DNA of 64,000 nucleotides from Nocardia fluminea. GTDB taxonomy: Bacteria > Actinomycetota > Actinomycetes > Mycobacteriales > Mycobacteriaceae. Shown here one piece after another: positions 18,383-31,873 of the stretch (the stretch's first letter is position 1; every line of letters starts with the position of its first letter). The position numbers and the translations under genes were made by a program. The notes below the pieces were generated by a model. It was not told the origin of the DNA. It was given only the letters and a program-made list of their open reading frames with translations, and ran no database searches. The DNA is taken from the NCBI RefSeq assembly GCF_002846365.1, contig NZ_PJMW01000002.1, positions 372,001 to 436,000 on the forward strand, given 5' to 3'.

Positions 18383-19192
18383 CTACTTCTTGATCGCGAC
18401 CCCACCCATGCCGAGCGAACGGCCTGGCTTCTCGTGCTGATCACGCTCGGACTCGGGCCGCCACAGCGGCAACTCGACAACGCCGGGCTCGACCGAATCC
18501 CATCCCTCGAACAACGCGACGATCTCGTCCTTGGACCGGAAATGAATTCCGACTTTGGACTGGTTCACCGAGTGCGTACCCAGTTTACCGGCGTCATCGG
18601 GCCGAAGCTCGGAGGTGAGATGTGAAATGGCTATGAAACTACCCGGTGCGACGGCTTCGCGCAGCGCGGTGACCTTGCCGACCGGATTGTCGACGTCGGG
18701 CACCAGGTGCAGCACCGCGATCAGCAGTAGACCCACCGGGGCGTCGAAGTCGATCAAACCCGTCTCACGTACCGCGGCGACCAGATCGCCGGGTTTGCGA
18801 AGGTCGGCCTCGATCGCACCCGCAAGGTCGTTGCCCTGCAGGATGGTTCGCGAATGGGCTACCGCCACCGGGTCGATGTCGACATAGAGCACCTTGGCTT
18901 CCGGGTCGATCTCGTGCACGATCTCGTGCACGTTGCCCGCGGTCGGGATGCCCGACCCCACGTCGAGAAACTGCCGGATTCCGGCGTCGAGCATGAAGCG
19001 GACCGCCCGGCGCAGAAACGCGCGATTGCTCAGCGCCAACCGCGGCAGGTCGGGGACGAGCTTGGTGGCCAGCTCCGCGGCGTCTCGGTCGACCGCGAAG
19101 TTGTGCGAGCCGCCGAGCAACGCGTCGTACATCCGAGCCGGGCTCGGATGCTGCATATCGACACCTTCAGGCGCCCATATCGGCCGTTCCAT
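18383..19192 (-). CDS. DUF574 (Methyltransf_19) SAM-dependent methyltransferase
   Basis: This 269-residue protein matches the actinobacterial S-adenosyl methyltransferase family once called DUF574. The signature is PSPARMYDALLGGSHNFAVD near the N-terminus, followed by the SAM motif FLDVGSGIPT, the acidic loop VLYVDIDPVAVAHS and LLLIAVLHLVPD. Members are very numerous in Nocardia and Streptomyces, mostly with unknown substrates. The ATG at 19192 follows AGGGGA, which is preferred over longer in-frame extensions that read like non-coding sequence. It stands alone. Confidence 0.88.
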   Translation of the reverse strand: MERPIWAPEGVDMQHPSPARMYDALLGGSHNFAVDRDAAELATKLVPDLPRLALSNRAFLRRAVRFMLDAGIRQFLDVGSGIPTAGNVHEIVHEIDPEAKVLYVDIDPVAVAHSRTILQGNDLAGAIEADLRKPGDLVAAVRETGLIDFDAPVGLLLIAVLHLVPDVDNPVGKVTALREAVAPGSFIAISHLTSELRPDDAGKLGTHSVNQSKVGIHFRSKDEIVALFEGWDSVEPGVVELPLWRPESERDQHEKPGRSLGMGGVAIKK

Positions 19193-19332
19193 CGAATTCC
19201 CCTGTCTGCCATCACCGCACCGCGTCCTCGCAACCCGCGACGACGCCACCCGCATCGTAATCGGCCACACCGACATCGGCGCGGCTATCAATTAGCGAGG
19301 GTCATGTACTCAAGTAACGATGCTGTCGAGAG

Positions 19333-19950
19333 CTACTTCTCGGAACCGTAGGGCTTGGCCCAGAGTGGGGCTACGTCCGGGGTCATCGTGGCGACCACCG
19401 GGATTCCCGCGGCCATGAAATTGTCCAGGGCGCGGCGCATGTGGTCGGCGGAGGTGATGAGGACAGCTTCCGTCACGCCGAGCGCTTGCATCATGCGCGC
19501 CGAGAATTCGGCGTTCTGCACCGTGGACCCCGCTTCGGTTTCCGCGTGCAGCCGTTGCCTGGCGACACCACGAATATTGAGCCAGTCGGCCATCACCTGC
19601 GCCTCGGTCACGCCGTTGCGTGGATTGCCACCGGTCACGATCACCGGGGAAGCCGGTGACATAAACGCCTGAATCAACGCCGCGTGCAAGCGATTACCCA
19701 ATTCCGGTCGCATCGTGCCGTCGGGCAGGAGGCCGTATCCGAGCACCACGATCGCGGTCTGGGGCCCGTAGGTGGCAGGCAGCTCGATTCCGGCGAGGCC
19801 GGCGACCGAGCCGACCGCACCGACCAGCGGATCGGGGGACGGCGCGGCGGCACCGGGTGGTGCGGTAGCGACCGCACCCACCAGGGCCGCGGGCAGCACC
19901 AGAGCGACCGCACAACGACGCAGTGTCTGGTGAGTGAAGAGCCAGTTCAT
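19333..19950 (-). CDS. Secreted YdcF family (DUF218) protein
   Basis: This 205-residue protein has a clear signal peptide (LRRCAVALVLPAALVGAVATA, cleavage near APPGAAA) followed by a DUF218/YdcF domain: TAIVVLGYGLLPDGTMRPEL, SPVIVTGGNPRNGVTEAQVM, ETEAGSTVQNAEFS, AVLITSADHMRRALDNFMAAG. The family includes envelope proteins such as SanA and ElyC, linked to cell-wall precursor or permeability functions, with a SAM-binding example in E. coli YdcF. Its location outside the membrane suggests an envelope role. The ATG at 19950 is decided by GGAGGT immediately upstream. Confidence 0.88.
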   Translation of the reverse strand: MNWLFTHQTLRRCAVALVLPAALVGAVATAPPGAAAPSPDPLVGAVGSVAGLAGIELPATYGPQTAIVVLGYGLLPDGTMRPELGNRLHAALIQAFMSPASPVIVTGGNPRNGVTEAQVMADWLNIRGVARQRLHAETEAGSTVQNAEFSARMMQALGVTEAVLITSADHMRRALDNFMAAGIPVVATMTPDVAPLWAKPYGSEK

Positions 19951-20070
19951 GGTGACCTCCCGAAGCGACGTCGCATCATCGTCGCGCACCGGAACAGCCG
20001 ACATGCCAGTTTCTGAAATGTTGACGGTTCGGACTATCCGCCCCGGTCCAGGAGGTATCCTGGGAACGCA

Positions 20071-20103
20071 AAAAGGCCCTCCAACCGAAGTTGGAGGGCC
20101 TTT
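20071..20103 (-). terminator. rRNA operon terminator
   Basis: A perfect 13-bp stem (20073-20085 with 20090-20102) has a tetraloop. Read on the minus strand it ends in a TTTTT run just after the 5S gene. It is the expected intrinsic terminator of the rRNA operon. Confidence 0.93.
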
Positions 20104-20111
20104 CGCAATGA

Positions 20112-20232
20112 TGTTCCGGCAGTGTCCTACTCTCCCACACCCTGTCGAGTGCAGTACCATCGGCGCAGGTGGCCTTAGCTTCCGGGTTCGGAATGGGACC
20201 GGGCGTTTCCCCACCGCTATAACTACCGTAAC
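20112..20232 (-). rRNA. rrf: 5S ribosomal RNA
   Basis: Read on the minus strand, this 121-nt stretch has the 5S landmarks GGGGAAACGCCCGGTCCCAT and CCGAACCCGGAAGCTAAG, and ends in GTAGGACACTGCCGGAACA. The ends (TTACGG... and ...CCGGAACA) pair as helix I. Boundaries are accurate to a few nucleotides. Confidence 0.95.
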
Positions 20233-20327
20233 TCTATGAAACTAGACAGCGCGACATCTCCAGAACCCACAACCCAAAAGAGTGTGGTTCTTTCATGTCT
20301 GCTGCAGTGTCTGTTGTTTCAGAAACC

Positions 20328-20341
20328 GCACAGTGGACGCG
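20328..20341. repeat. 23S rRNA processing stem, 3' arm
   Basis: These 14 nt are exactly complementary to 23499-23512 on the other side of the 23S gene. In the precursor the two arms would form the base of the long 23S stalk cut by RNase III, as known for bacterial rRNA precursors. Confidence 0.75.
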
Positions 20342-20355
20342 TAACACCTTCGATA

Positions 20356-23488
<3,133 letters not shown>

Positions 23489-23498
23489 CAAAGATGCT

Positions 23499-23512
23499 CG
23501 CGTCCACTGTGC
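23499..23512. repeat. 23S rRNA processing stem, 5' arm
   Basis: This is the perfect 14-nt complement of 20328-20341. It lies in the 16S-23S spacer just upstream of the 23S gene (minus strand), consistent with an RNase III processing stalk. Confidence 0.75.
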
Positions 23513-23530
23513 AGTTCTCAAACAACACAC
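23512..23530 (-). promoter_or_regulatory. boxA-like antitermination site in the 16S-23S spacer
   Basis: On the minus strand this reads GTGTTGTTTGAGAACTG, closely matching the leader site at 25517-25541 (TTCTTTGAGAACTCAATAG). Actinobacterial rRNA operons carry such boxA-like elements for Nus-factor antitermination ahead of both 16S and 23S. The remaining spacer (23531-23818) holds no tRNA gene, the usual state in Nocardia and mycobacteria. Confidence 0.65.
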
Positions 23531-23813
23531 CCGTTGTGACCTCATACCCAGACCTACTCAGCGTGACCGCCGGCGGTTTCGAGGAAGATCTCATCGGATC
23601 GTTTGTTTTGCCGTGAAAAAACACTTTCGCGTGTTCTTTCAGGACCCAATAGTGTGTCGGTATACCCATCGCGGCCGAAGACATTGCTTCGACCGTATGC
23701 GATGAAAGTTGTCAGCGTTCCACCCATGAGCTCCAGCCGGACCACGAATGGGTCCGAAACTGTCTCTGCCAGCAGCGTTCTCGACTCTTCGAGACGCTCA
23801 CTGGAGAATTGCT

Positions 23814-25338
<1,525 letters not shown>

Positions 25339-25516
25339 AGACTCTCGAAAACACCCGAAGGTGCAATCAAAATTATCTAACTAGAGTCCGAAAACCTAGC
25401 AAAACCGAACACCAGCAAAAAGATTCGCTGTTGTTCAAATGTCCAACCTCCATGACCGGGGGGTACATGAAGGACTGGAACCAATAATCATTATTGGCAC
25501 TGACATTCATCGACAC

Positions 25517-25541
25517 ACTATTGAGTTCTCAAAGAACACAC
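25517..25541 (-). promoter_or_regulatory. boxA-like antitermination site in the rRNA leader
   Basis: The minus strand reads TTCTTTGAGAACTCAATAG about 180 nt upstream of the 16S 5' end, inside the untranslated leader. This matches the conserved actinobacterial rRNA leader element and is repeated in the 16S-23S spacer. Confidence 0.7.
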
Positions 25542-25735
25542 GCACACACTTCTACCCGCAACTTGTTGTCGGGGTTTCGGTGAGGCAAGGGTTCCAACTT
25601 AGCTCAGGCAACCGGTCGGAAGCAAATCCGTACCGAGTTCCTCTGAACACATGATCAGTCAGGCGCTCATCGTCCTACCTCGTGTCTCGGCCGCTGGGCG
25701 GCTGAGTCGGTGTCCGTGTCGCTCTGACTCGAATA

Positions 25736-25764
25736 AAGTTACGTGCCGACCAACGCGAAGTCAA
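25736..25764 (-). promoter_or_regulatory. rRNA operon promoter
   Basis: On the minus strand a -35 TTGACT (25759-25764) and a -10 TAACTT (25736-25741) are separated by exactly 17 nt. This resembles mycobacterial rrn promoters (TTGACT with a TA-type -10). Transcription would start near 25729 and give a leader of about 390 nt before 16S. The rest of 25339-26037 shows no coding sequence; additional rrn promoters farther upstream cannot be excluded. Confidence 0.75.
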
Positions 25765-25984
25765 ATCGCCTGGAAGACTCGGCATTTCCGCAGGTCACGC
25801 CCACCACGCTACCGCGAGGCCATGCTGCGCGCTCGCCGGCGAACATCTGGGTCATCCCAGGAAGATGGGCGGCGATCAGACGGCAACTGATCATTCGTCC
25901 AGTGGACAGATGATCTAAAACACGGGGTCTACCTGGCTTCATGACGCGACAAGCGTAGACATGATCCGCCCTCGCCTATACAGT

Positions 25985-26012
25985 TTGCCAGCGTTCAGCA
26001 ATTTTATAGCTA
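25985..26012 (+). promoter_or_regulatory. Possible promoter of the MarR gene
   Basis: TTGCCA (25985-25990) and TAGCTA (26007-26012) are 16 nt apart. The -10 lies inside the 8-bp palindrome ATAGCTAT in an unusually AT-rich patch. The MarR start lies 25 nt downstream. The palindrome could also be a regulator site. Confidence 0.35.
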
Positions 26013-26037
26013 TCATGCGGGTGGAAGGCAGGCCGAG

Positions 26038-26526
26038 GTGATAGAGGATTTCGACTCGGTCGAGCGTCGCGCGTGGAGCGCGGTGGTCACCCTCTCGATG
26101 CGCATACCGAGCGCACTCGATTCACGACTACAACGCGAGTTCGGGGTGACCCATTTCGAGTACCGGGTCATGGCCCTGCTCTACGAAGCGCCGGCACACC
26201 GGATGCGGTTGAGCACACTCGCGGCACGGGGACACGGGTCCATCTCGCGTCTCTCCCACGTCGTGTCGAAGCTGGAACGGATGGGGTGGGCGCGGCGGGA
26301 AGCGGCGCAGTCAGGGCGCGGGATCGACGCGGTACTCACCGAGAGCGGGCAGGCCAAGGTGGTCGAGGCGACGCCGGACTATCTCGTGGCGGTACGCAAG
26401 CTGGTGCTCGACGGACTCGACGAACCACAGAAGGCCGAACTCGCGGTCCAGGGTGAACGGCTCTCCCTGCATCTGATCCACACGCTCGGCGATACCGACC
26501 CACGGCATCCGGCGCGCGACTACTGA
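26038..26526 (+). CDS. MarR family transcriptional regulator
   Basis: This 162-residue protein has the MarR winged-helix layout: an N-terminal dimer helix (SVERRAWSAVVTLSMRIPSAL), HFEYRVMALLYEAP, the recognition region STLAARGHGSISRLSHVVSKLERMGWARRE, and the wing (GRGIDAVLTESGQAKV). It is a DNA-binding repressor or activator that probably responds to a small ligand. It starts at GTG 26038 with GGAAGG upstream. No obvious target is adjacent: the rRNA operon lies on one side and a convergent small membrane protein on the other. Autoregulation through the upstream AT-rich palindrome is possible. Confidence 0.9.
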   Translation: MIEDFDSVERRAWSAVVTLSMRIPSALDSRLQREFGVTHFEYRVMALLYEAPAHRMRLSTLAARGHGSISRLSHVVSKLERMGWARREAAQSGRGIDAVLTESGQAKVVEATPDYLVAVRKLVLDGLDEPQKAELAVQGERLSLHLIHTLGDTDPRHPARDY

Positions 26527-26532
26527 CACGAG

Positions 26533-26564
26533 CAACGCCGCCCCGGATAACCGGGACGGCGTTG
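26533..26564. terminator. Hairpin between convergent MarR and DUF7144 genes
   Basis: A near-perfect 14-bp stem (26533-26546 with 26551-26564, one mismatch) has an ATAA loop. It lies 7 nt after the MarR stop and 20 nt from the convergent stop. There is no T-run on either side. Confidence 0.6.
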
Positions 26565-26583
26565 CCGGATGGATCAGAGCAGC

Positions 26584-26988
26584 TCAGACGTTGGTCGGCC
26601 GCCAGGTTGCCACCGCCCAGATCACCACGATGTCGACGGCGATGATCAGGATCGACCACCACGGGTAGTAGGGCAGCCACAGGAAATTGGCGATGATCGA
26701 CAGTGCGGCGATCACCATTGCCGATACCCGGCCCCACGTCTGGCCGGCCAGCAGGCCGATCGCGACGATCACCGCGATCGCGCCGAGAACGATGTGCCAC
26801 CAGCCCCAGCTGGTGAGGTCGAACTGGTAGGTGTACGCCGGTCCGACGACGATGAGATCGTCGTTGGCGACAGCGGAGATTCCCTGGAGAATCTGCAGGA
26901 CACCGACTACCGCCAGCAGGATGCCAGCGCCGATGGAGGTTCCTGCCGCGATTCCGTCGCGCAGCTGGTGCTGATTCGTGTCTGTCAT
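26584..26988 (-). CDS. DUF7144 family small membrane protein
   Basis: This 134-residue protein has four membrane helices: SIGAGILLAVVGVLQILQGI, WWHIVLGAIAVIVAIGLL, VSAMVIAALSIIANFLWLPY and SILIIAVDIVVIWAVATW. The pattern GISAVANDDLIVVGPAYTYQ, then LTSWGWWHIVLGA, then NFLWLPYYPWWSIL, is typical of a family very common in actinobacteria, often in several copies. No function is known. It appears to be monocistronic. Confidence 0.85.
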   Translation of the reverse strand: MTDTNQHQLRDGIAAGTSIGAGILLAVVGVLQILQGISAVANDDLIVVGPAYTYQFDLTSWGWWHIVLGAIAVIVAIGLLAGQTWGRVSAMVIAALSIIANFLWLPYYPWWSILIIAVDIVVIWAVATWRPTNV

Positions 26989-27067
26989 CGCTGGGCCTTC
27001 CCGTCAGGTCAATGCCACGTGCCACCACGGCACACGCCAACGGTAGGAACCCGGCGGGCCGCGCGCC

Positions 27068-28567
27068 TCACCCGTTGCGGGTGAACTCCTTTACTCGACG
27101 CGGCACCGGTCGCAGGGTTTTGCCGAAATCGGTGCGCAGCGTGATCAGCGCGTCGAGCAGGTAGTTCTGCCGGACCCGCCACGGATGACGGTCGCCCTGA
27201 CGGGGGAACGCCGCGATCGAGCGCAGGACATAACCCGCGTTCAGGTCGAGAAGGGGGCGTTGGGCTAGCGCGCCCTCGGGTTCGGGAACGACCGCGGCGC
27301 TGCCGGTTCGGTCGAGGTGAGTGAGGACTTTGCAGACCAAACGGGAGGTGAGGTCGGCGCGCAGGGTCCATGACGCGTTGGTGTAGCCGACGCAGATGGC
27401 GAAGTTGGGCAGGCCGGTGAGCATGGCGCCCTGCCAGACGTACTGGTCGGCCAGCGGCACGGGAGTGCCGTCGACCGAGGGTGCGATACCACCGAACGCC
27501 AGTAGGCGCAGGCCGGTGGCGGTGACCACGATGTCGGCGGGCAGCGTCTGCCCCGAGACCAGGCGGATCCCCTCCGGCACGAAGGCGTCGATGTGGTCGG
27601 TGACCACCGAGGCCTTGCCCTTCTTCATCGCCTTGAAGAAGTCGGCGTCGGGGGCGGCGCACAGGCGCTGGTCCCAGGGGTCGTAGTCGGGAGTGAAGTG
27701 CTGGGCGACGAGCTTGTCGTCTTTGAGGATGCGCGTGGTGAGATCGGTGAGCAGCTTGCGCGCGGCGGCGGGACGACGGCGGCAGAACTGGTAGAAACCG
27801 ATGCTGAACAGGATGTTCTTGGTCCGGATCAGCCGATGGGCCAGGCCGGCAGGGAGCAGCTTGCGGATCTTGTCGGCCTGCTTGTCGCGGCCGGGGACCG
27901 GGCTGATCCAGGTGGGGCTGCGCTGCAACATGGTGACGTGGGCGGCGTCGGCGGCCAGATTCGGCACCAGAGTGACGGCGGTGGCGCCGCTGCCGATCAC
28001 GACGATCCGCTTGTCCCGGGTGTCGAGGTCGCTGGGCCAGAACTGCGGGTGCACGACGGTGCCCGCGAAGGCGTCGCGGCCGGGAAATTCGGGAGCGTGC
28101 GGCTGCTGGTAGTCGTAGTAGCCGGCGCAGGTATAGAGGAAACCGCAGGTCAGGTTGCTCAGCTCGGGGCCGTCGGGGCCATCGTGGGCGATGGTGAGCT
28201 GCCAGTGGGCGTGCGCCGATGACCAATCCGCGCCGATCACCCGCGCACCGAACCGGATGCGCCGGTCGATGCCGTTCTCCTGCGCGGTCTCGCGGATGTA
28301 GTCCAGGATCGCGGAGCCGTCGGCGATGGAACGGGCCGCGCGCCACGGCTTGAACGGATAGCCGAGGGTGAACATGTCCGAATCCGAGCGGATACCCGGG
28401 TAGCGGAAGAGGTCCCAGGTGCCGCCGAGGTCGGCGCGCGCCTCCAGGATGGCGTAGCTGCGATGCGGGTGCTCGGTCTGCAGCCGGTAAGCGGCCCCGA
28501 TGCCGGTCAAACCGGCGCCGACGATGACGACGTCGAGGTGTTCGGGGGCAACGGCGGTATCGGTCAT
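27068..28567 (-). CDS. EthA-like FAD-dependent Baeyer-Villiger monooxygenase
   Basis: This 499-residue flavoenzyme inserts oxygen into ketones or oxidises sulfides using NADPH and O2. The FAD-binding motif GAGLTG is at 17-22, the NADP motif GSGATA at 192-197, and the Baeyer-Villiger fingerprint F-x-G-x3-H-x3-W at 167-177 (FAGTVVHPQFW). The sequence follows mycobacterial EthA closely (GGTWDLFRYPGIRSDSDM; VTMLQRSPTWI; YTNASWTLRADL), the enzyme that activates ethionamide. The ATG at 28567 has GGAG upstream. EthA is normally paired with the repressor gene ethR; none is adjacent here, and a YdcF-type gene is divergent. Confidence 0.92.
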   Translation of the reverse strand: MTDTAVAPEHLDVVIVGAGLTGIGAAYRLQTEHPHRSYAILEARADLGGTWDLFRYPGIRSDSDMFTLGYPFKPWRAARSIADGSAILDYIRETAQENGIDRRIRFGARVIGADWSSAHAHWQLTIAHDGPDGPELSNLTCGFLYTCAGYYDYQQPHAPEFPGRDAFAGTVVHPQFWPSDLDTRDKRIVVIGSGATAVTLVPNLAADAAHVTMLQRSPTWISPVPGRDKQADKIRKLLPAGLAHRLIRTKNILFSIGFYQFCRRRPAAARKLLTDLTTRILKDDKLVAQHFTPDYDPWDQRLCAAPDADFFKAMKKGKASVVTDHIDAFVPEGIRLVSGQTLPADIVVTATGLRLLAFGGIAPSVDGTPVPLADQYVWQGAMLTGLPNFAICVGYTNASWTLRADLTSRLVCKVLTHLDRTGSAAVVPEPEGALAQRPLLDLNAGYVLRSIAAFPRQGDRHPWRVRQNYLLDALITLRTDFGKTLRPVPRRVKEFTRNG

Positions 28568-28669
28568 GGGCTCCAGTGTGCCTGGCTCGGGACCGCGGCA
28601 GAAGAGCGTGTGCCCGCCTCGATCGCGGGCCCCGGCAGCCGTAGCCGGGATTTCGGTATCGTCGGTGCC

Positions 28670-29224
28670 GTGTCGATTTTTCGGCGTGCGGGATGGTTGC
28701 TCGTCGGCGCACTGGTCACCGTGCTGGCTGTCGCGTTCGCTGGATGGCCGGTCTTCGTGCATCCCCAGGTCGACCCGCTGCGGCCCGCCGATGTGATCGT
28801 GGTGCTCGGTGGTACCGCCTACGAAAGGTTCGACCTCGGTATCGAACTCGCCGAGCGCGGCCTGGCCCCCGAGGTGCTCATCGCCCAGTCCACCGGACCC
28901 GACGACCCGATGATGGACAAGTACTGCGGCGGCCGATTCGCCTTCCGTGTCGCGTGTTTCGTGCCCGACCCGTGGACCACTGATGGGGAGGCGCGCGAAA
29001 TCGTCCGGCGCGCGAAGATCTACGGGTGGGACCACATCATCGTGGTCACGTTCACGCCCCATGTCTCGCGCGCCAGGTACATCGTCGAGAAGTGCTACGA
29101 CGGCGAGATCACCATGGTCGCCAGCCCGTCGGACTCGGGGCTCGAGTTCTGGGCGTGGATGTATGTGCGCCAATCCGCCGGATATGTCAGAGCTTTCGTC
29201 AATCAGCATTGCGAGACCGACTGA
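28670..29224 (+). CDS. YdcF family (DUF218) membrane-anchored protein
   Basis: This 184-residue protein has an N-terminal membrane anchor (GWLLVGALVTVLAVAFAGW) and a DUF218 domain on the outside: PADVIVVLGGTAYERFDLGI, LAPEVLIAQSTG, EAREIVRRAKIYGWDHIIVV, TPHVSRARYIVEKCYDGEI. It contains several Cys (YCGG, RVACF, KCYDG, HCETD) that could form disulfides. The GTG at 28670 gives MSIFRRAGWLL and is preferred to longer frames. This is the second YdcF-type envelope protein in the window; the function is unknown. Confidence 0.82.
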   Translation: MSIFRRAGWLLVGALVTVLAVAFAGWPVFVHPQVDPLRPADVIVVLGGTAYERFDLGIELAERGLAPEVLIAQSTGPDDPMMDKYCGGRFAFRVACFVPDPWTTDGEAREIVRRAKIYGWDHIIVVTFTPHVSRARYIVEKCYDGEITMVASPSDSGLEFWAWMYVRQSAGYVRAFVNQHCETD

Positions 29225-29291
29225 CACACGATGGTCCTGCTCTTACAGTGAGAACAGCGGTGCGGGGGCACTGCTGGTGAGAGGACCGCCG

Positions 29292-30920
29292 ATGCTTGTG
29301 GAGGACCTGCGCACCGTCGGTGACGACGCGTTGCGCACCCAGATCTGCGTCATCGGGTCGGGCCCGGCCGGCCTGACGGTGGCCACCGAACTCGCCGCCG
29401 CCGGACTGCGGGTACTGGTGCTGGAAAGCGGCGGACACGAGATCGCCACGGACGACACCGCATTCACGGCGATCGAAAGCATCGGCGCACCGCGCGCCGA
29501 GCAACACCGGATCGCCGGCAACCGGATACTCGGCGGCAGCTCACACACCTGGGCCGGACGCTGCGGCGTCCTCGACGAGCTCGACTTCGCCACTCGGCCC
29601 TGGGTCAACCGGTCCGGCTGGCCGATCGACGCGGGCGCACTGCGCCCCTTCGCCGAACGCGCCGCCGAGCATGCCGGGCTCGGGCACGGCACCGGCTTCA
29701 CCGAGCACGAGTTCTGGCCGCTGGCGCGACGGCGAGCACCCGCTGACGCGCTCGACACCGCCGTGTTGCGCCCCTGCTTCTGGCAGATCAGCCGCGACCC
29801 GGCCGACCGGTTCGACTGCAAACGGTGGGGACCGCAGGTGCGTGCCATCGTCGCGCCGACCGCGCGGGTCCTGCTGAACGCGACGGTCACCCACATCGAT
29901 ACCGATACCACCGGCGCGCATGTGAATTCGGTCGAGGTGACCGGGGCGGGTGGCCGGGTGCGCACCGTCGAGGCGCGGGTGTTCGTGCTCGCCGCCGGTG
30001 GGATCGCGACACCACGGCTGCTGCTGGCTTCACGCCGTACCGTCACCGGTGGGATCGGGAACCGGTACGACCAGGTGGGCCGGTATCTGATGGATCATCG
30101 CTGCGGGGTGGTCGCGACGCTGCGCCCCGCGGAGGCCGGGGCGGCGCTGGACCGGTTCGGCAAGTACGTGGTGCGGAGTGCGCGGGGTAGGCACACCTTC
30201 CTGCACGGGATGGCGTTGGCGCCCGGGTTGCAGCGGCGCGAGTCGCTGGTGAACTGTGCGCTGTGGTTGCAGGAGGTCACCGCCGACGACGATCCGTGGC
30301 ACTCGGTGAAGCGGATGCTGGGTGGGCGGGTTCGGTGGCAGGACCTGCGAATCATGCTGTCCGACCTCGGACTTCTGGCCAGCGGTGCGCGGCGCAGGCT
30401 GGTCGACGGTGTCGGGCTGCCGCATCGGCTGGCCGAGGTCGAGGTGCGGGCGATGGTGGAGCAGACACCGGACGCCGACAGCCGGGTGCGGCTCTCGAGG
30501 CGCACGGACCCGCTGGGAATGCCGCTGCCGCAAGTGGATTGGCGGACCAGTGCGCAGGAAGACCGGACGGTGCGCCGGGCGACAGCGTTGCTCGTCGGCG
30601 AGTTCGCCCGGCTCGGGTTGCCCGCGCCGCGGGTAGATCCCGCCGCGCTGCCCGGCAGCACCGATCCCCTGCCGCTCACCGACTGGGCGCATCCCAGTGG
30701 CACCACTCGGATGTCGGCCGACCCACGGCACGGGGTGGTGGACCAGCACTGCCGGGTACACGGGGTGGACAACCTCTACATCGCGGGCAGTTCGGTCTTT
30801 CCGACGAACGGGCACGTCAATCCGACGCTGACCGTGATCGCGCTCGCGGTGCGGCTGGCAGACACGCTGCGCGCGGGCCTGGCGGCCACCGTTGATTCCT
30901 CGGTTGCGCGGCGGAACTGA
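29292..30920 (+). CDS. GMC family FAD oxidoreductase
   Basis: This 542-residue enzyme oxidises an alcohol group with FAD. The dinucleotide-binding motif CVIGSGPAGLTVATELA is at the N-terminus, and GNRILGGSSHTWAGRCG matches the substrate-side loop. The C-terminal GMC block has HPSGTTRMSADPRHGVVD, LYIAGSSVFPTNGHVNPTL with the His/Asn pair expected for catalysis. The substrate is unknown; homologues include sugar and sterol oxidases. The ATG at 29292 has AGAGG upstream; a GTG 15 nt earlier is also in frame. It follows the YdcF gene on the same strand by 67 nt. Confidence 0.87.
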   Translation: MLVEDLRTVGDDALRTQICVIGSGPAGLTVATELAAAGLRVLVLESGGHEIATDDTAFTAIESIGAPRAEQHRIAGNRILGGSSHTWAGRCGVLDELDFATRPWVNRSGWPIDAGALRPFAERAAEHAGLGHGTGFTEHEFWPLARRRAPADALDTAVLRPCFWQISRDPADRFDCKRWGPQVRAIVAPTARVLLNATVTHIDTDTTGAHVNSVEVTGAGGRVRTVEARVFVLAAGGIATPRLLLASRRTVTGGIGNRYDQVGRYLMDHRCGVVATLRPAEAGAALDRFGKYVVRSARGRHTFLHGMALAPGLQRRESLVNCALWLQEVTADDDPWHSVKRMLGGRVRWQDLRIMLSDLGLLASGARRRLVDGVGLPHRLAEVEVRAMVEQTPDADSRVRLSRRTDPLGMPLPQVDWRTSAQEDRTVRRATALLVGEFARLGLPAPRVDPAALPGSTDPLPLTDWAHPSGTTRMSADPRHGVVDQHCRVHGVDNLYIAGSSVFPTNGHVNPTLTVIALAVRLADTLRAGLAATVDSSVARRN

Positions 30921-31095
30921 CGGTGGCCGATTCGACACCGAAGGAAGCGATCTGGCCGCTGCCCGCCGGGTCGAGCGAGTGGCCGACTCGCCTCTCCGCA
31001 GTCTTGGCCGCCGGGCGTCCAGCTGAGACCCGCGGGTGGCCGACCTCTCCGCGGCGGAGCGATGATCTGCTGATCGTCCCGACTACGCTGAGCGG

Positions 31096-31860
31096 GTGCC
31101 GGACTCGTCCAGAGAGAACAGTCGTCCGAAGCAGCCCGGGAGCGCGCCGCGGACAGGTCATCCGCACGAGCCGCATGCCGAAGGTCTCGCGACCCGGCTG
31201 AACTGGCTCCGGGCCGGGGTACTCGGGGCGAACGACGGCATCGTCTCCACCGCGGGGCTGGTTGTCGGCGTCGCCGCGACCACCGGCAATGCCCAGACGA
31301 TCCTCACCGCGGGCATCGCGGGACTGGTTGCGGGCGCGATCTCGATGGCCGCGGGCGAATACGTGTCGGTGAGCACCCAGCGGGATTCGGAGAAAGCGCT
31401 GCTGGCCGAGGAACGCCGCGAGCTGGCCGACGAACCCGATGTCGAACTGGCCGAGCTCGCCGGGATCTACGAGAAGAAGGGCCTCAGCCCGGCCACCGCG
31501 CGCACGGTGGCCGCCGAGCTCACCGCACACGACGCCTTCACCGCACATGCCGAGGCCGAACTCGGCATCGACCCGCGCTCGCTCACCAACCCGTGGGCGG
31601 CCGCGATCTCTTCGGCGATCGCGTTCACCTGCGGTGCGCTGCTGCCGTTGCTGGCGATCGTGCTGCCACCCACCGCATGGCGGGTACCGGTGACGTTCGC
31701 CGCGGTGCTGATCGCGCTGGCGATCACCGGCTCGGTGAGCGCGCGCCTCGGCGGTGGCAATCGTGTCCGCGCGGTGGTGCGAGTGGTGGTCGGTGGGGCG
31801 CTGGCGATGGCGATCACCTACGGCATCGGTGACCTCACCGACACGCTGGGTAGCGGCTGA
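31096..31860 (+). CDS. VIT1/CCC1 family iron/manganese transporter
   Basis: This 254-residue protein has five hydrophobic helices and the VIT signature LRAGVLGANDGIVSTAGLVVGVAA, followed by AISMAAGEYVSVSTQRDSEKALLAEERRELAD and a charged loop before the last three helices. Members export or store Fe2+/Mn2+. The first 35 residues are polar. GTG at 31096 is the likely start. The 175 bp between it and the GMC stop shows no gene that can be supported. It is convergent with the antiporter gene (13 nt between stops). Confidence 0.88.
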   Translation: MPDSSRENSRPKQPGSAPRTGHPHEPHAEGLATRLNWLRAGVLGANDGIVSTAGLVVGVAATTGNAQTILTAGIAGLVAGAISMAAGEYVSVSTQRDSEKALLAEERRELADEPDVELAELAGIYEKKGLSPATARTVAAELTAHDAFTAHAEAELGIDPRSLTNPWAAAISSAIAFTCGALLPLLAIVLPPTAWRVPVTFAAVLIALAITGSVSARLGGGNRVRAVVRVVVGGALAMAITYGIGDLTDTLGSG

Positions 31861-31873
31861 TCCGGAGTTCGGC

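Noticed and set aside
30921..31095. Possible short gene between the GMC oxidoreductase and VIT genes
   Set aside because: An open frame exists from 30923 but overlaps the VIT start in another frame, lacks a ribosome binding site and has no recognisable pattern.
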